A stretch of DNA of 46,204 nucleotides from Candidatus Gastranaerophilales bacterium (GTDB taxonomy: Bacteria > Cyanobacteriota > Vampirovibrionia > Gastranaerophilales > Gastranaerophilaceae): contig UNSJ01000013.1 in NCBI GenBank assembly GCA_900548405.1, forward strand, positions 1 through 46,204, in the 5' to 3' direction. The position numbers and the translations under genes were made by a program. A model generated the notes under the pieces. The model was not told the origin of the DNA, did no database searches, and was given only the letters and a program-made list of their open reading frames with translations. This document shows, piece after piece, positions 14,406 to 23,994 of the stretch. Numbering within the stretch: the stretch's first letter is position 1; every line of letters begins with the position of its first letter.

Positions 14406-17282
14406 ATGCTAGACAAAATTATTATAAAGGGAGCAAAAGAACATAACTTAAAAGATGTATCTCTTGATTTACCCAAAAATGAGTTAATAGTTTTTACGGG
14501 AGTATCAGGTTCGGGAAAATCTTCTCTGGCTTTTGATACTATTTTTGCAGAAGGGCAGAGAAGATATATTGAAAGTCTTTCCACCTATGCAAGACAATTT
14601 TTGGGGCAGATGGATAAACCTAATGTTGAATATATTGACGGGCTTTCTCCTGCTATTTCTATTGACCAGAAATCAACCAGCAATAACCCTCGTTCTACTG
14701 TCGGTACTGTTACGGAAATTTATGACTATTTAAGACTTTTGTTTGCCCGTGTCGGAACGCCTTTTTGCCCCGAATGCGGCGAGGAAATTAAACCTCAGAC
14801 AATTGACGAAATCGTTAACAGTATAATGAAGCTTGGTGAAGGTACTAAAATTCAGATTTTGGCTCAAGTAGTTAGAGGCAAAAAAGGTGAATTTCAATCA
14901 ACGTTTGAAGAACTCCGTCAGGAAGGCTTTGTAAGAGTAAAAGTGGACGGTGAGATTTATAATCTTGATGAAGACGAGATTGAGCTTGCAAAAACAAAAA
15001 AGCATGATATTTCCGTTGTAATTGACAGAATTGTAGTAAAAGAAACTGCTCGTTCACGTATTGCGGACAGCACGCAGATTGCGTTAAAAAAAGCCGATGG
15101 TGTTGCGGTTGTTGATGTTGTTGGCAACTCTCAACCATTACCCGTTGCCTTATCCAATGTTTGTGCAGAGGGTGAAAAAAAAGAAATAATATTTAGTGAA
15201 AAGCTTGCTTGTCCTAAATGTAATTTAAGTTTCGAAGAACTTGCACCGAGAATTTTTTCATTCAATGCTCCGTATGGTGCTTGTGAAAGATGTTCAGGTT
15301 TGGGGGCTGATTTTGTTATTGATGCGGACTTAGTTGTACCTGACAGAAAAAAATCTTTGAAAGACGGTGCTATATATCCTTGGTCTAAAACTTCGACTTC
15401 ATATTATGATGATGTATTAAAATCTGTTTGTTCGCATTACGGAATAGATATGGATATGCCTTTTGAAGAATTATCCGAAAAAGAACAAAAAATAATTTTA
15501 TATGGCGGTGATGATATTCTTCCATTCAGGGTTATGCGTTTCGGAACCCACAGATACGAAACCAAATACCACAGATTTGAAGGTGTAATTCCGTTTTTGG
15601 AAAAAAGATATAATGAATCAAACGGCGAATACTGGCGTGAAGAAATTGAAAAATATATGATTACTACTCCTTGTCCGGCATGCGGCGGTGCAAGACTGAA
15701 ACCGTTTCCGCTTGCTGTGAGAATAAAAGGGAAAAATATTTACGAATTTACTTTAATGTCAATTGATGAAGCATTAAACTTTGTTGATGATTTATATTTG
15801 GAACTGGATGAATTTCATTTACATATTGCAAAACAAATTCTTGATGAAATCAGAGCGCGTTTAAAATTTTTAAAAGACGTAGGATTAAATTATTTAAATC
15901 TTGCGCGTATGGCAGGAACTTTATCGGGCGGCGAAGCTCAGCGTATAAGACTTGCCACCCAAATAGGAAGCGGCTTATCAGGTGTGCTTTATGTGTTGGA
16001 TGAACCTTCAATCGGACTTCATCAACGTGATAATGACAGGTTGATAAAGACTTTGATTAAGCTTCGCAATCTTGGAAATACGCTTATTGTTGTTGAACAT
16101 GATGAAGATACAATAAGAAATGCGGATTACATAGTTGATATCGGTCCTAAAGCAGGTATTAACGGCGGAAAAATAATTGCATCAGGTACAGTAGATGATA
16201 TTGTAAAGGCAAAAAGCTCTATTACCGGTAAGTATTTAAGCGGAGAAAAATATATTCCTATTCCTGAAAAAATAAGAGAGGGAAACGGTAATTTTCTGCG
16301 TGTAAAAAATGCTCATTTAAATAACTTAAAAAATATTGATGTTGATATTCCGCTTGGCAAAATTGTATGTCTTACAGGTGTGTCAGGTTCAGGTAAATCA
16401 AGTTTAATGCAGGATTTGATTTATGAATATGCAATCCATAAATTAAGAGGAAATAAACCAAAACCGCAAGGTGTTGATGAAATTACGGGATTTGAAAATA
16501 TTGATAAAATTATTGACATTGACCAATCCCCAATCGGCAGAACTCCACGTTCAAACCCTGCAACATATACTGATTTATTTACTCACATAAGGGAATTATA
16601 TTCAAAAACGAATGAAGCTAAATTGAGAGGATATAAACCGGGCAGATTCAGCTTTAATGTTAAGGGCGGAAGATGTGAAGCCTGCAAAGGTGACGGTTTA
16701 TTAAAAATTGAGATGAATTTCTTATCTGATGTTTACGTAAAATGCGACGTATGCAAAGGAAAACGCTATAACCGCGAAACGCTTGAAGTTAAATACAAAG
16801 GTAAAACTATATCGGATGTACTTGATATGAGCGTAAAAGAAGCGCTTGAATTCTTTGACAGCATACCTTCAATTAAAAATAAGCTTCAAACATTAAATGA
16901 TGTCGGATTGGATTATATTAAGCTCGGGCAAAGTGCAACAACGCTTTCAGGCGGTGAAGCGCAGCGTATTAAACTTGCATCTGAACTTAATAAGCGTGCA
17001 ACCGGTAAAACTCTTTACCTGCTTGATGAACCGTCTGTTGGTCTTCACTGGTATGATTTGGATAAACTTATCAAAATTTTGCAGCAGCTCGCCGATCAGG
17101 GAAATACAATTCTTGTCATCGAGCACAATCTTGATTTTATAAAAATTGCAGACCATATAATAGATTTAGGACCTGAAGGCGGTATTGGAGGCGGAACTAT
17201 TGTTGCGCAGGGAACACCTAAAGAAATTGCCAAAAATAAAAAATCTTATACAGGTCAATATTTAAAACCTTTATTCTATTGA
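14406..17282 (+). CDS. uvrA: Excinuclease ABC subunit A
   Basis: 958 residues, full length. UvrA is the damage-sensing ATPase dimer of nucleotide excision repair; it loads UvrB on damaged DNA. There are two ABC modules, each with Walker A (GVSGSGKSS near residue 32 and again near 658), signature ([12 protein letters not shown] and [12 protein letters not shown]) and Walker B ([13 protein letters not shown] and [13 protein letters not shown]). Zinc-binding CxxC pairs are seen as CPECGEE, CPKCNLS/CERCSG, CPACGG and [14 protein letters not shown]. The start follows the usual [17 protein letters not shown]. No ribosome-binding site is present, and a -10-like AATAAT lies six bases before the ATG. 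Confidence 0.98.
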   Translation: MLDKIIIKGAKEHNLKDVSLDLPKNELIVFTGVSGSGKSSLAFDTIFAEGQRRYIESLSTYARQFLGQMDKPNVEYIDGLSPAISIDQKSTSNNPRSTVGTVTEIYDYLRLLFARVGTPFCPECGEEIKPQTIDEIVNSIMKLGEGTKIQILAQVVRGKKGEFQSTFEELRQEGFVRVKVDGEIYNLDEDEIELAKTKKHDISVVIDRIVVKETARSRIADSTQIALKKADGVAVVDVVGNSQPLPVALSNVCAEGEKKEIIFSEKLACPKCNLSFEELAPRIFSFNAPYGACERCSGLGADFVIDADLVVPDRKKSLKDGAIYPWSKTSTSYYDDVLKSVCSHYGIDMDMPFEELSEKEQKIILYGGDDILPFRVMRFGTHRYETKYHRFEGVIPFLEKRYNESNGEYWREEIEKYMITTPCPACGGARLKPFPLAVRIKGKNIYEFTLMSIDEALNFVDDLYLELDEFHLHIAKQILDEIRARLKFLKDVGLNYLNLARMAGTLSGGEAQRIRLATQIGSGLSGVLYVLDEPSIGLHQRDNDRLIKTLIKLRNLGNTLIVVEHDEDTIRNADYIVDIGPKAGINGGKIIASGTVDDIVKAKSSITGKYLSGEKYIPIPEKIREGNGNFLRVKNAHLNNLKNIDVDIPLGKIVCLTGVSGSGKSSLMQDLIYEYAIHKLRGNKPKPQGVDEITGFENIDKIIDIDQSPIGRTPRSNPATYTDLFTHIRELYSKTNEAKLRGYKPGRFSFNVKGGRCEACKGDGLLKIEMNFLSDVYVKCDVCKGKRYNRETLEVKYKGKTISDVLDMSVKEALEFFDSIPSIKNKLQTLNDVGLDYIKLGQSATTLSGGEAQRIKLASELNKRATGKTLYLLDEPSVGLHWYDLDKLIKILQQLADQGNTILVIEHNLDFIKIADHIIDLGPEGGIGGGTIVAQGTPKEIAKNKKSYTGQYLKPLFY

Positions 17283-17330
17283 TGCAAAAACTTCATTATG
17301 CTATAATCTTATAAAATTAGGAGAATGCTG

Positions 17331-17945
17331 ATGAAAAAGTTTTTTGTATTTTTAGCTTTGCTAATGTTTAGTTCGCCTGTAATGGCTAAAACAATTCAGG
17401 TAGAGGCATTAAATGATTTTTCTACTGAAAATCCGCCAAAAACTTTGGATGTAAAAGTTTTATCGGAAATTGTTCTTGATGAAAAAATAACTCTTTCTGA
17501 AGGTGATGTTGTTCACGGTCAGATTACTGATATTTCTGATCCTAAAAGGCTTAAGCGAGATGCCTCATTTACTTTTGTACCGTTATATTATATTAATAAT
17601 GCTAAAACCGTTGTTCATATTAACGGATACTTCCCTGCAAAATATGCTACAAAGCTTGATAAAGGCGGGCTTGCAAAATCTGCCGCTCTAGGTGTAGGCA
17701 GCTATTTTGTAAAAGGTCTTTCTATCGGCTATTCAGCTGTTGAGGGAGCTGTAAAAAATGAGGATGACGGACGTATAAAATCAGGAGCAAAAGCTGCTTA
17801 TGAAAGTTCTCCATTTTCTTATGTAGAAAAGGGCAGTGAAATAGTTATTCCAAAAGGTCAAAATTTCCTTTTGAATTTTAAACTAAAAGATGAAGCAGAC
17901 GAACCTAATTATGAATACACAACTCCGGCTGAAACCAATATATAA
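17331..17945 (+). CDS. Secreted protein of unknown function, paralogue of the next gene
   Basis: 204 residues. ATG at 17331 is preferred over ATG 17325, because AGGAG at 17319-17323 is then at normal distance. A signal peptide is clear (MKKFFVFLALLMFSSPVMA, cleavage before KTIQ). The mature protein starts KTIQVEALNDFSTENPPKTLDVKVL and shares this pattern with the following gene (KTAPVEILQDFSVNNPSDTL). Both also have an FxFVPxxY stretch and a G-Y/N-Y/F-PAK segment. It has a Gly/Ala-rich middle (GGLAKSAALGVGSYFVKG). I know no family for it. A TATAAT lies about 20 bases before the ribosome-binding site. Confidence 0.8.
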   Translation: MKKFFVFLALLMFSSPVMAKTIQVEALNDFSTENPPKTLDVKVLSEIVLDEKITLSEGDVVHGQITDISDPKRLKRDASFTFVPLYYINNAKTVVHINGYFPAKYATKLDKGGLAKSAALGVGSYFVKGLSIGYSAVEGAVKNEDDGRIKSGAKAAYESSPFSYVEKGSEIVIPKGQNFLLNFKLKDEADEPNYEYTTPAETNI

Positions 17946-18007
17946 CCCTTATATAATTGACGATTAGCGAAAATTATGTTAAAATTTATCATACGAAGGA
18001 GAATAAT

Positions 18008-18637
18008 ATGAAGAAGTTACTTTCAATTTTATCTGTGTTGTTTGCTTTTACTGTATCACCTGTGTTGGCAAAGACGGCGCCTGTTGAAATTTTGCAGGAT
18101 TTTTCCGTAAATAACCCGTCTGATACATTGCTTATCAAAGTACTATCTAATGTTAAACTAAATAAAGACGTTATGTTGTTTGAAGGTTTCTATGTACTTG
18201 GTCAGATTAACAAAGTTGCTAATTCTTCTTTCGTATTTATTCCTGTGAAGTATCAAAACTTTCATAATGAAGTCTATGATATCAGCGGGAACTACCCTGC
18301 AAAAATCGAGAAAGTTTTGGAAGGTAACGCTCAAAACGGTGTAGTGCCCAAAAACAGCAAAATGTTATTTGATTTCGTGATTGCAGATGAATATGCAGCA
18401 GAAAAAGAAGCAGTAAACAGCCAGCCTGCTCAAACTCCTGAAGGCGGTGTCGCACCTGTTGTTAACAGAACAAAATATGTTATCTATGATGATACTATTC
18501 CGCAAACAATGAAAGATTTTCCGGGTATAAAACTAAACTCTTTTGATAACGGAAGCAACTTTAATATTCCTAAAAAATTAATAATTGAAGCTGATAAAAA
18601 AGATAGTAATATTAATTCTTTAAAATACAAAAATTAA
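18008..18637 (+). CDS. Secreted protein of unknown function, paralogue of the previous gene
   Basis: 209 residues from the ATG at 18008 (GAAGGAGA upstream; the frame to 17957 lacks a site). The signal peptide is MKKLLSILSVLFAFTVSPVLA, cleavage before KTAP. It aligns with its upstream neighbour over the first 90 mature residues, including EGxxVxGQI and GNYPAK, and then diverges, with a Pro/Ala-rich linker (NSQPAQTPEGGVAP). The pair are tandem duplicates 62 bp apart, likely exported to the periplasm or surface. A strong terminator follows. Confidence 0.8.
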   Translation: MKKLLSILSVLFAFTVSPVLAKTAPVEILQDFSVNNPSDTLLIKVLSNVKLNKDVMLFEGFYVLGQINKVANSSFVFIPVKYQNFHNEVYDISGNYPAKIEKVLEGNAQNGVVPKNSKMLFDFVIADEYAAEKEAVNSQPAQTPEGGVAPVVNRTKYVIYDDTIPQTMKDFPGIKLNSFDNGSNFNIPKKLIIEADKKDSNINSLKYKN

Positions 18638-18655
18638 GAATTATAAAACATAATG

Positions 18656-18693
18656 AAATAGTGAATATAATGAGTTATATTCACTATTTTTTT
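18656..18693. terminator. Intrinsic terminator after the secreted paralogues
   Basis: A perfect 15-bp stem (AAATAGTGAATATAA pairing with 18675-18689 around TGAG) is followed by a T-run. It sits between convergent genes and may serve both strands. Confidence 0.8.
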
Positions 18694-18707
18694 ATTTAAA
18701 TATTTAA

Positions 18708-18851
18708 CTATACTTCTACTGCAACTTTTAATTTACCGTTGCCTTCAAGGATTATTTCTGTATCTCTGCCGTTTTCAGAGATTACAAGACGGGTTTTTCT
18801 TGTATTATTTTCTATGAAATTTGAAATTTCCTTAACTTTCAAATCGTTCAT
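18708..18851 (-). CDS. Small hypothetical protein (47 residues)
   Basis: A small open frame on the minus strand from ATG 18851 to TAG 18708-18710, with AAAGGA eight bases before the ATG. The peptide begins MNDLKVKEISNFIENNTRKT, continues RLVISENGRDTEIILEGNG and ends KLKVAVEV. The alternating polar/hydrophobic pattern suggests a short helix followed by beta strands. It lies between the secreted paralogues and tsf. Function unknown. The ribosome-binding site and balanced composition make it likely real. Confidence 0.6.
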   Translation of the reverse strand: MNDLKVKEISNFIENNTRKTRLVISENGRDTEIILEGNGKLKVAVEV

Positions 18852-19020
18852 GTGTATATCCTTTCAAAGTTTGTACTATATATGATAACAGATTTTTGAG
18901 GATTTTCAACCCTCTTGAGAATTAAAACCCGAAAAATATTTTTTTTGCTGTGATTAAGACAAAAAAATACCAATTTATTGATATAAATTGGTATTTTTAT
19001 ATTATCAGGTTTAAAAAAGA

Positions 19021-19884
19021 TTAACCTTTGATTTGGCTCATTACTTCGTCAGCAAAGTTTTCTTGACGTTTTTCAAGACCTTCACCAAGCATAAATCTTG
19101 TGAAAGCTTTAACAGTAAGTTTACCTTCAATTAATTGACCTACTGTTATGTCAGGGTTTTTGATGAAAGGTTGTTCTAAAAGAACTTTTCCTGCCATAAG
19201 TTTATTTACTCTGCCTTCAACAATTTTAGCTCTGATTTGTTCAGGTTTTTTCAATAAATCTTCTTTACCCATTTCAACTTCAGTTTCGTGATCAATTACA
19301 GATTGAGGAATTTCATCTCTTGTAATGAATTCAGGAGCGCTTGATGCTATATGCAAGCAAATGTCGTTCATTAATTCATCATCTTTTTTATCTGTATGAA
19401 TTAATACACCGATTTTACCGTTGTGAATGTAAGAAGCAGTAATTCCTTCATAACGTACAAATCTTCTGAAAGTGATTTTTTCGCCGATAGAAGCGATTTT
19501 TTCTTTAATGATTTCAGAAATAACTTTACCGCATTCAGGGCAAGTTGATGATAATAATGCATCAACGTCAGCCGGATTTGATTTAGCAACAAAGTCAGCT
19601 AAGTTTGATGTTAATTCTTTAAATTCTTCGTTTTTAGCTACGAAGTCTGTTTCACAGTTAACTTCAACCATAGCGCCGCAATCGTCTTGAACTGATGCTG
19701 CGATAAGACCTTCAGCAGCAATTCTGCCCATTTTTTTATCAGCAGAAGCCATACCTTTTTGGCGAAGGACTTCCATAGCTTTTTCCATATCTCCGTCAGT
19801 TTCAACAAGAGCTTTTTTAGCGTCCATCATACCAGCGCCTGTTTTATCACGAAGTTCTTTAACCATTTGAGCTGTAATGTTCAT
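19021..19884 (-). CDS. tsf: Translation elongation factor Ts
   Basis: 287 residues. EF-Ts recharges EF-Tu by exchanging GDP for GTP. The N-terminal UBA-like region (TAQMVKELRDKTGAGMMDAKKAL) and the signature VNCETDFVAKNEEF are clear, followed by the core and the C-terminal dimerisation part (KEDLLKKPEQIRAKIVEGRVNK). AAGGAGAG precedes the ATG. It is transcribed with rpsB just upstream, the order found in nearly all bacteria; the 84-bp gap holds a long hairpin. An uncommon CPECGK in the core region could bind metal. Confidence 0.98.
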   Translation of the reverse strand: MNITAQMVKELRDKTGAGMMDAKKALVETDGDMEKAMEVLRQKGMASADKKMGRIAAEGLIAASVQDDCGAMVEVNCETDFVAKNEEFKELTSNLADFVAKSNPADVDALLSSTCPECGKVISEIIKEKIASIGEKITFRRFVRYEGITASYIHNGKIGVLIHTDKKDDELMNDICLHIASSAPEFITRDEIPQSVIDHETEVEMGKEDLLKKPEQIRAKIVEGRVNKLMAGKVLLEQPFIKNPDITVGQLIEGKLTVKAFTRFMLGEGLEKRQENFADEVMSQIKG

Positions 19885-19911
19885 TATAATTCTCTCCTTT
19901 TTTATAGTGAA

Positions 19912-19956
19912 GAGTGAAGAGGGAGGAGTGAGATAATATCTCAGCCTCCTTCACTC
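19912..19956 (-). other. Long hairpin between rpsB and tsf
   Basis: The 84-bp intercistronic gap folds into one stem: GAGTGAA (19912-19918) with TTCACTC (19950-19956), GGAGG with CCTCC (19922-19926/19945-19949) and TGAGAT with ATCTCA (19929-19934/19938-19943), about 18 base pairs around a three-base loop. No T-run follows, so it is more likely an RNA-processing or attenuation element than a terminator. Confidence 0.55.
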
Positions 19957-19968
19957 AAACTTAATTAA

Positions 19969-20733
19969 TTATGCTTTAACTTCTTCTGCGCTAACACCTG
20001 CATCTTCAGGTTTAATTTCTTCGATTTTTTTAGCGTTAGCATTAGTTTCTCTAAGTTGTTTTCCTTCTAAAACAGCATCAGCCAATTTAGATGAAATTAA
20101 TTTGATAGAACGGATAGCATCGTCATTACCAGGGATAATGAAGTCAATTCCGTCAGGATCTGCATTTGTATCAGCTAAGCAAATAACAGGGATGTTTAAT
20201 TTGTTAGCTTCTTTAATAGCGATATCTTCTTTCTTTTGGTCAACTATGAAGATTAAATCAGGTAAACCTCTCATATCTTTAATACCGCCTAAAGTTTTGC
20301 TTAATTTGCTTAATTCTCTGTTTAATTTAGCAATTTCTTTTTTAGGTAATTTGTCAACGTGACCTGAGTTAATGAAATCTTCCATTTCTCTAAGTTTGTT
20401 AACACGTCCTCTGATAGTTTCAAAGTTAGTAAGCATACCGCCTAACCATCTTCTGTTAATGTAGTAAGCACCTGCTCTTGTTGCTTCTTCTGCAACAACT
20501 TCAGCTGCTTGTTTTTTTGTACCTACAAACAAGATATTTTTATTTTTAGCTGCATATTCTCTTACTGTTGCATAAGCTGCGTCTAGTAAGTCAGTTGTTT
20601 TACGCAAATCTAATACATAAATACCATTTCTTGCTCCGTAAATATACGGTTTCATTTTAGGGTTCCATCTTTGAGTTTGGTGTCCGAAGTGTACACCTGC
20701 TTCTAAAAGTTCAATCATAGATGCTGCTGGCAT
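19969..20733 (-). CDS. rpsB: 30S ribosomal protein S2
   Basis: 254 residues with the S2 hallmarks [58 protein letters not shown] and the C-terminal [26 protein letters not shown]. It binds late to the 30S subunit head. The ATG at 20733 has AAAGGAGA upstream. It is the first gene of the rpsB-tsf operon, with a leader of about 130 bases that may carry autoregulation. The last 30 residues ([20 protein letters not shown]) are an acidic tail of the kind that varies among bacteria. Confidence 0.98.
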   Translation of the reverse strand: MPAASMIELLEAGVHFGHQTQRWNPKMKPYIYGARNGIYVLDLRKTTDLLDAAYATVREYAAKNKNILFVGTKKQAAEVVAEEATRAGAYYINRRWLGGMLTNFETIRGRVNKLREMEDFINSGHVDKLPKKEIAKLNRELSKLSKTLGGIKDMRGLPDLIFIVDQKKEDIAIKEANKLNIPVICLADTNADPDGIDFIIPGNDDAIRSIKLISSKLADAVLEGKQLRETNANAKKIEEIKPEDAGVSAEEVKA

Positions 20734-20960
20734 CGGTTTTCTCCTTTTTTTACTTGTTGTACTACGGGAAACGCTGTCTCATCTGCGGGTTTGGTTAAAT
20801 TTAAGGGGTGTTCCTTTTTTTTGCCGCCAGACTAGGGCAAAGCCTATCAGACCAGTGTAACCACTTATATAATAATACAAACATGCCTTTATGCAAATGT
20901 AATATATAGTTTTATTACATTTTGTGTTATGTTAAGGAATTTGGGCAATGTGCGTAGCAC
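20734..20960 (-). promoter_or_regulatory. rpsB leader and promoter region
   Basis: Noncoding stretch upstream of rpsB. On the minus strand, TTGCAT (20896-20891), a 16-base spacer and TATTAT (20874-20869) form a reasonable promoter, giving a leader of about 130 bases. The leader contains a small TAGG/CCTA hairpin around 20830-20850. It has a purine-rich run and two near-copies of GTCTG; I see no known riboswitch. S2 is known to repress its own operon in some bacteria, so the leader may be an S2 target (inference). Confidence 0.45.
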
Positions 20961-20995
20961 AAAAAAAACGGACTTTCTAAAAAATAGATTGTCCG
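20961..20995 (-). terminator. Intrinsic terminator of cobO (first copy)
   Basis: On the minus strand, CGGAC (20995-20991) pairs with GTCCG (20973-20969) around an internal CTA/TAG stem and is followed by eight Ts. It lies about 80 bases after the cobO stop. Confidence 0.7.
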
Positions 20996-21073
20996 GTATT
21001 TCATTTTCTGAAACAAAAAGGATTTACATTAATTTACTGTATATAAATATAACTTTCTTAACAGAGTACGCTT

Positions 21074-21607
21074 CTAATATTCAATCCCTTGTCTTGCCAT
21101 AACGCCCATATCAAAGTAGTGTTTGATAGGTTTCATTTCTGTTACAAGATGAGCCATAGCTTTTAGCTCAGGGTGAGCATAACGTCCTGTTAATACAATT
21201 TCAAGATTTTCAGGTTTGTGTAATAAAACATCTTTTACATCACTTACTTTAATCATATTCATTGATGTACAAATATTAATTTCATCAAGAATAATCAATT
21301 GATATTCACCTGAATTGATAGCTTTTTTAGCGAATTCCCAGCCTTTTTTAGCTTCTTTGTAATCTTCCATGCAAACGTTATGAGAATAACAAACTCTGTC
21401 CATACCATATTGAACAACATCAAGGTTAGGAAGGAATTTTGAAGAAGAAACTATTTCACCATATGAAGTAGCGCTGTCACCTTTTGTAAATTGGATGATT
21501 AGAACTTTCCAGCCGTGTCCCAATGCTCTGAGAGCCAATCCCAACGATGCTGTGGTTTTGCCTTTGCCGTCTCCTGTATAAATTTGAATATAACCATGTT
21601 CTAACAC
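21074..21607 (-). CDS. cobO: Cob(I)yrinic acid a,c-diamide adenosyltransferase (BtuR/CobO family), copy 1
   Basis: 177 residues. The start is GTG at 21607, with GGAGG nine bases upstream. The P-loop is YTGDGKGKTTASLGLALRALGHGW; WKVLIIQF, a Walker B-like LIILDEINI and VLTGRYAHPELKAMAHLVTEMKPIKHYFDMG follow, all typical of BtuR/CobO. The enzyme uses ATP to adenosylate the corrin cobalt, making or salvaging adenosylcobalamin precursors. A second copy lies at 32125-32703, with the same shared ending ARKGIEY/ARQGIEY. No other corrinoid synthesis genes are nearby, which suggests salvage. The upstream region has GATGGATA repeats but no recognisable cobalamin riboswitch. Confidence 0.93.
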   Translation of the reverse strand: MLEHGYIQIYTGDGKGKTTASLGLALRALGHGWKVLIIQFTKGDSATSYGEIVSSSKFLPNLDVVQYGMDRVCYSHNVCMEDYKEAKKGWEFAKKAINSGEYQLIILDEINICTSMNMIKVSDVKDVLLHKPENLEIVLTGRYAHPELKAMAHLVTEMKPIKHYFDMGVMARQGIEY

Positions 21608-22172
21608 GACTCACTACCTCCAATAAACTGTAATAGGTTCCTCTATCCTTATTTTAACGAACTTTTCCCACTGTTTAATCGTTCATAAGATGGATAATTT
21701 TCTAGAGCCAAAGATGGATAAATGTATCTATCCCCGCTCCCAAGATTTTGTATATCCATCATAAAATAAAACTAAAAAAAAAGAACGTTTTTGAAACACT
21801 TCATGCCAATCTTTTTACAATTGATTTTTCTAAAAATCCATAGATTGAGATTAGATAAAGATTTGATGACAAAAAAGTTTTTTTGAAAAAATTTACATTA
21901 ATTTTGTAAACTAAATGCAACAAAGACTTGCAAAGTTTTAAAGAAGTCTTGGCATGCTTATTTACAGGTTTTTATTATTATGAATATTGTTAATATTTAC
22001 ATTTGATTTTTTTATTAAATAAATGGGCATAATAAAACTAACGAGGTCGAAGTAAATGCTTTATATTATTCATGTTCAGCATGTTAACTTTTGTAACGAA
22101 AGAGGATATTTGTGAAATCAGCTGATTTGGAAAGTTTTTATATTATTAGAGATATAAAAGAGAGATGAGCAC
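21608..22172. other. 565-bp intergenic region with GATGGATA repeats
   Basis: Divergent region between cobO (-) and the coiled-coil gene (+). AAGATGGATAA occurs at 21687-21697 and 21711-21721, 24 bp apart, with the inverted TATCCATC at 21753-21760. These lie 80-150 bases upstream of cobO and could be an operator. The rest is extremely AT-rich, with TTTACA...TGTAAA inverted repeats near 21893-21911. A 19-codon frame at 22056 has no ribosome-binding site. I see no RNA gene or riboswitch. Confidence 0.5.
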
Positions 22173-23351
22173 ATGAGTGTAAACAAACCGGGATTACCAA
22201 AACTGAATGTGAAATCTGAAATGCAGACATCGTTTAAGTCTGCACTCTCAAGTAAGCTTGCTACAACTCAAAGAAGTTCGGTGAGCTACGGTATCTTTGC
22301 GCAGCGTTCAAACAGCGGTGTAATTCATAATCCTAAAGCTTATTTAAGTCCATCAACAAGTGCAACAAGACATGCTTTACTTGATAACAGAGTAAAAGTG
22401 TTTAATAATAATGTTCCCGTATCACCTACAAGAGTCGCATCTTCAGATAATACAAATAAATATGCGGCAGCATTAGTGGCTATGCAGGCATTATCTCAAA
22501 CTATTTCGCCTTTGATTAATTCTAAAGCCGATGCAAAAGGTGATGCTAAAACTAATGCTAAGTCATCTGCTGAAGGTGCTATTGGAGATTTAGCAAATGC
22601 TAAAAATTCAGCCGAAATCCAAAAAGGTTTGGAAAAACTCGGCACAGAGCTTTCCGGATGTGAAACTGATATCACTAAAGCAGGTGAAACTATTGAATCA
22701 GAAACCAAGCTTAAGTCTGAAGCTGAAACAGCACTTCAAAAAGCTGAAACAGGAATAGAATCTGAGAAACAAAATATACAAAAACAAACAGGTACTATAA
22801 CAAAACTTCAAAGCAGTATTCAAACCGATAAAATGACTCTGAGCGGATTGAAAGCCCAGTTAAGTACTTCCGGAGAAATGGGCAAAATGGCTTTAGAACA
22901 ACAAATAAGCCAGTTGGAAGCTAAAATTAATCAGCAAGAAACCCAACTTAAAGAAGCAGAACAATCTAAAAAAGCTTCTGAAGATAAGATTAAAAACGAA
23001 CTTGAACCGGAAAAAGAAAAACAGTCTAAAGCAATTGATTCTTGTAAACAAAATATAGAAACTGCAGAAGCTAAGAAAAAAGAAGCTGCAACTAAGAAAG
23101 AAAAATTAGAAGCATCAAAAGGTAAATATGAAAAGAAATTGACCGATGCGCAAAATAAAGAAACAAAACAGCTGGCTTCATTACATACAGAACTTGCTAA
23201 CTATGCAAAACAATTCCAAAGCGAATCTGATGCAGGCAAGAAAAATAAAATATCAGAAAAATATGTAGCAAAAGCAAAAGAATATAATGAGCTTTGTAAA
23301 AATACATCCGTAAGCGGATATACAGAAGTAGCGCTCGATTTGAATTCTTAG
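22173..23351 (+). CDS. Long coiled-coil protein of unknown function
   Basis: 392 residues, ATG at 22173 with a modest GAGAG upstream. There is no signal peptide or membrane segment. The first 120 residues are Ser/Thr/Asn-rich and low in charge (SFKSALSSKLATTQRSSVSYG). An Ala/Lys/Asp-rich linker near 118-140 follows (KADAKGDAKTNAKSSAEG). From about 140 to 375 it is almost continuous Lys/Glu/Gln heptad sequence, likely a long coiled-coil rod. Such a low-complexity N-terminus plus rod resembles proteins exported without a classical signal, but no family is recognised. It has its own terminator, and a long AT-rich region upstream. Confidence 0.75.
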   Translation: MSVNKPGLPKLNVKSEMQTSFKSALSSKLATTQRSSVSYGIFAQRSNSGVIHNPKAYLSPSTSATRHALLDNRVKVFNNNVPVSPTRVASSDNTNKYAAALVAMQALSQTISPLINSKADAKGDAKTNAKSSAEGAIGDLANAKNSAEIQKGLEKLGTELSGCETDITKAGETIESETKLKSEAETALQKAETGIESEKQNIQKQTGTITKLQSSIQTDKMTLSGLKAQLSTSGEMGKMALEQQISQLEAKINQQETQLKEAEQSKKASEDKIKNELEPEKEKQSKAIDSCKQNIETAEAKKKEAATKKEKLEASKGKYEKKLTDAQNKETKQLASLHTELANYAKQFQSESDAGKKNKISEKYVAKAKEYNELCKNTSVSGYTEVALDLNS

Positions 23352-23429
23352 AGATAACATATTGTTACAAACGGCTTTACTTTTGTAATTCATTAATTTA
23401 TAATAAATTCATAGACAGTATTGTCACAG

Positions 23430-23462
23430 AAAAAAGAACGGGAACCCCCGTTCTTTTTTATC
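23430..23462. terminator. Intrinsic terminator after the coiled-coil gene
   Basis: A 13-bp stem (AAAAAAGAACGGG pairing with 23447-23459 around AACC) followed by Ts. Confidence 0.85.
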
Positions 23463-23492
23463 TGATAGGGTTAGAAAGGGCAGGTTTTATTT

Positions 23493-23975
23493 ATGAAACA
23501 GGAAATTAACAGACATGAAGTCTTAGAGAAAATTACACCGTTGATAGAAAATACAGCCATGCGTTTTGGTTATATTCCTATCGAAATTGAGTTTGTAAAG
23601 GAAAATCATCGTTGGTTTTTGAGAATATATCTGTATTCTAAAGAAAAAGATGTTACGCTCGATGATTGTGAAAAGGTTACCAGAAGCCTTTCTGATTTCC
23701 TTGATGAGCTGATACCCGTAAAATATTACATGGAAGTGTCTTCTCCGGGGTTGGAAAGAAAGTTTAAATCCGAAAAAGAGTTTGTTTATTTTCAGGGAAG
23801 AAGAATAAGTTTAAAATTAAAACAGCCTTTAGAAGGTGAAGAAGAAAAGATTTTTAAGGGTGAAATTCTTGACTTTGATGAAACAAACGGATTAAAGTTT
23901 CTCAGGTTTGATGACGGACAAGAATTACAAATACCTAAAAATAACATACAATCTGCGAAATTATATATAGATTAA
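23493..23975 (+). CDS. rimP: Ribosome maturation factor RimP
   Basis: 160 residues. RimP assists early 30S subunit maturation. The N-terminal domain has the family pattern LRIYLYSKEKDVTLDDCEKVTRSLSDFLDE and the hallmark YYMEVSSPGLERKF. The C-terminal SH3-like domain follows. It is the first gene of the conserved rimP-nusA pair, 19 bp before nusA, with GAAAGGGCAGG near the ATG. Confidence 0.95.
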   Translation: MKQEINRHEVLEKITPLIENTAMRFGYIPIEIEFVKENHRWFLRIYLYSKEKDVTLDDCEKVTRSLSDFLDELIPVKYYMEVSSPGLERKFKSEKEFVYFQGRRISLKLKQPLEGEEEKIFKGEILDFDETNGLKFLRFDDGQELQIPKNNIQSAKLYID

Positions 23976-23994
23976 TAAATGAAAGGATAAGAAA

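Noticed and set aside
21608..21760. Cobalamin riboswitch upstream of cobO
   Set aside because: I looked for the conserved B12-box (GCCACTG-like) and its flanking helices and did not find them.
22056..22115. 19-codon frame before the coiled-coil gene
   Set aside because: Weak upstream sequence and no conserved features; not called.
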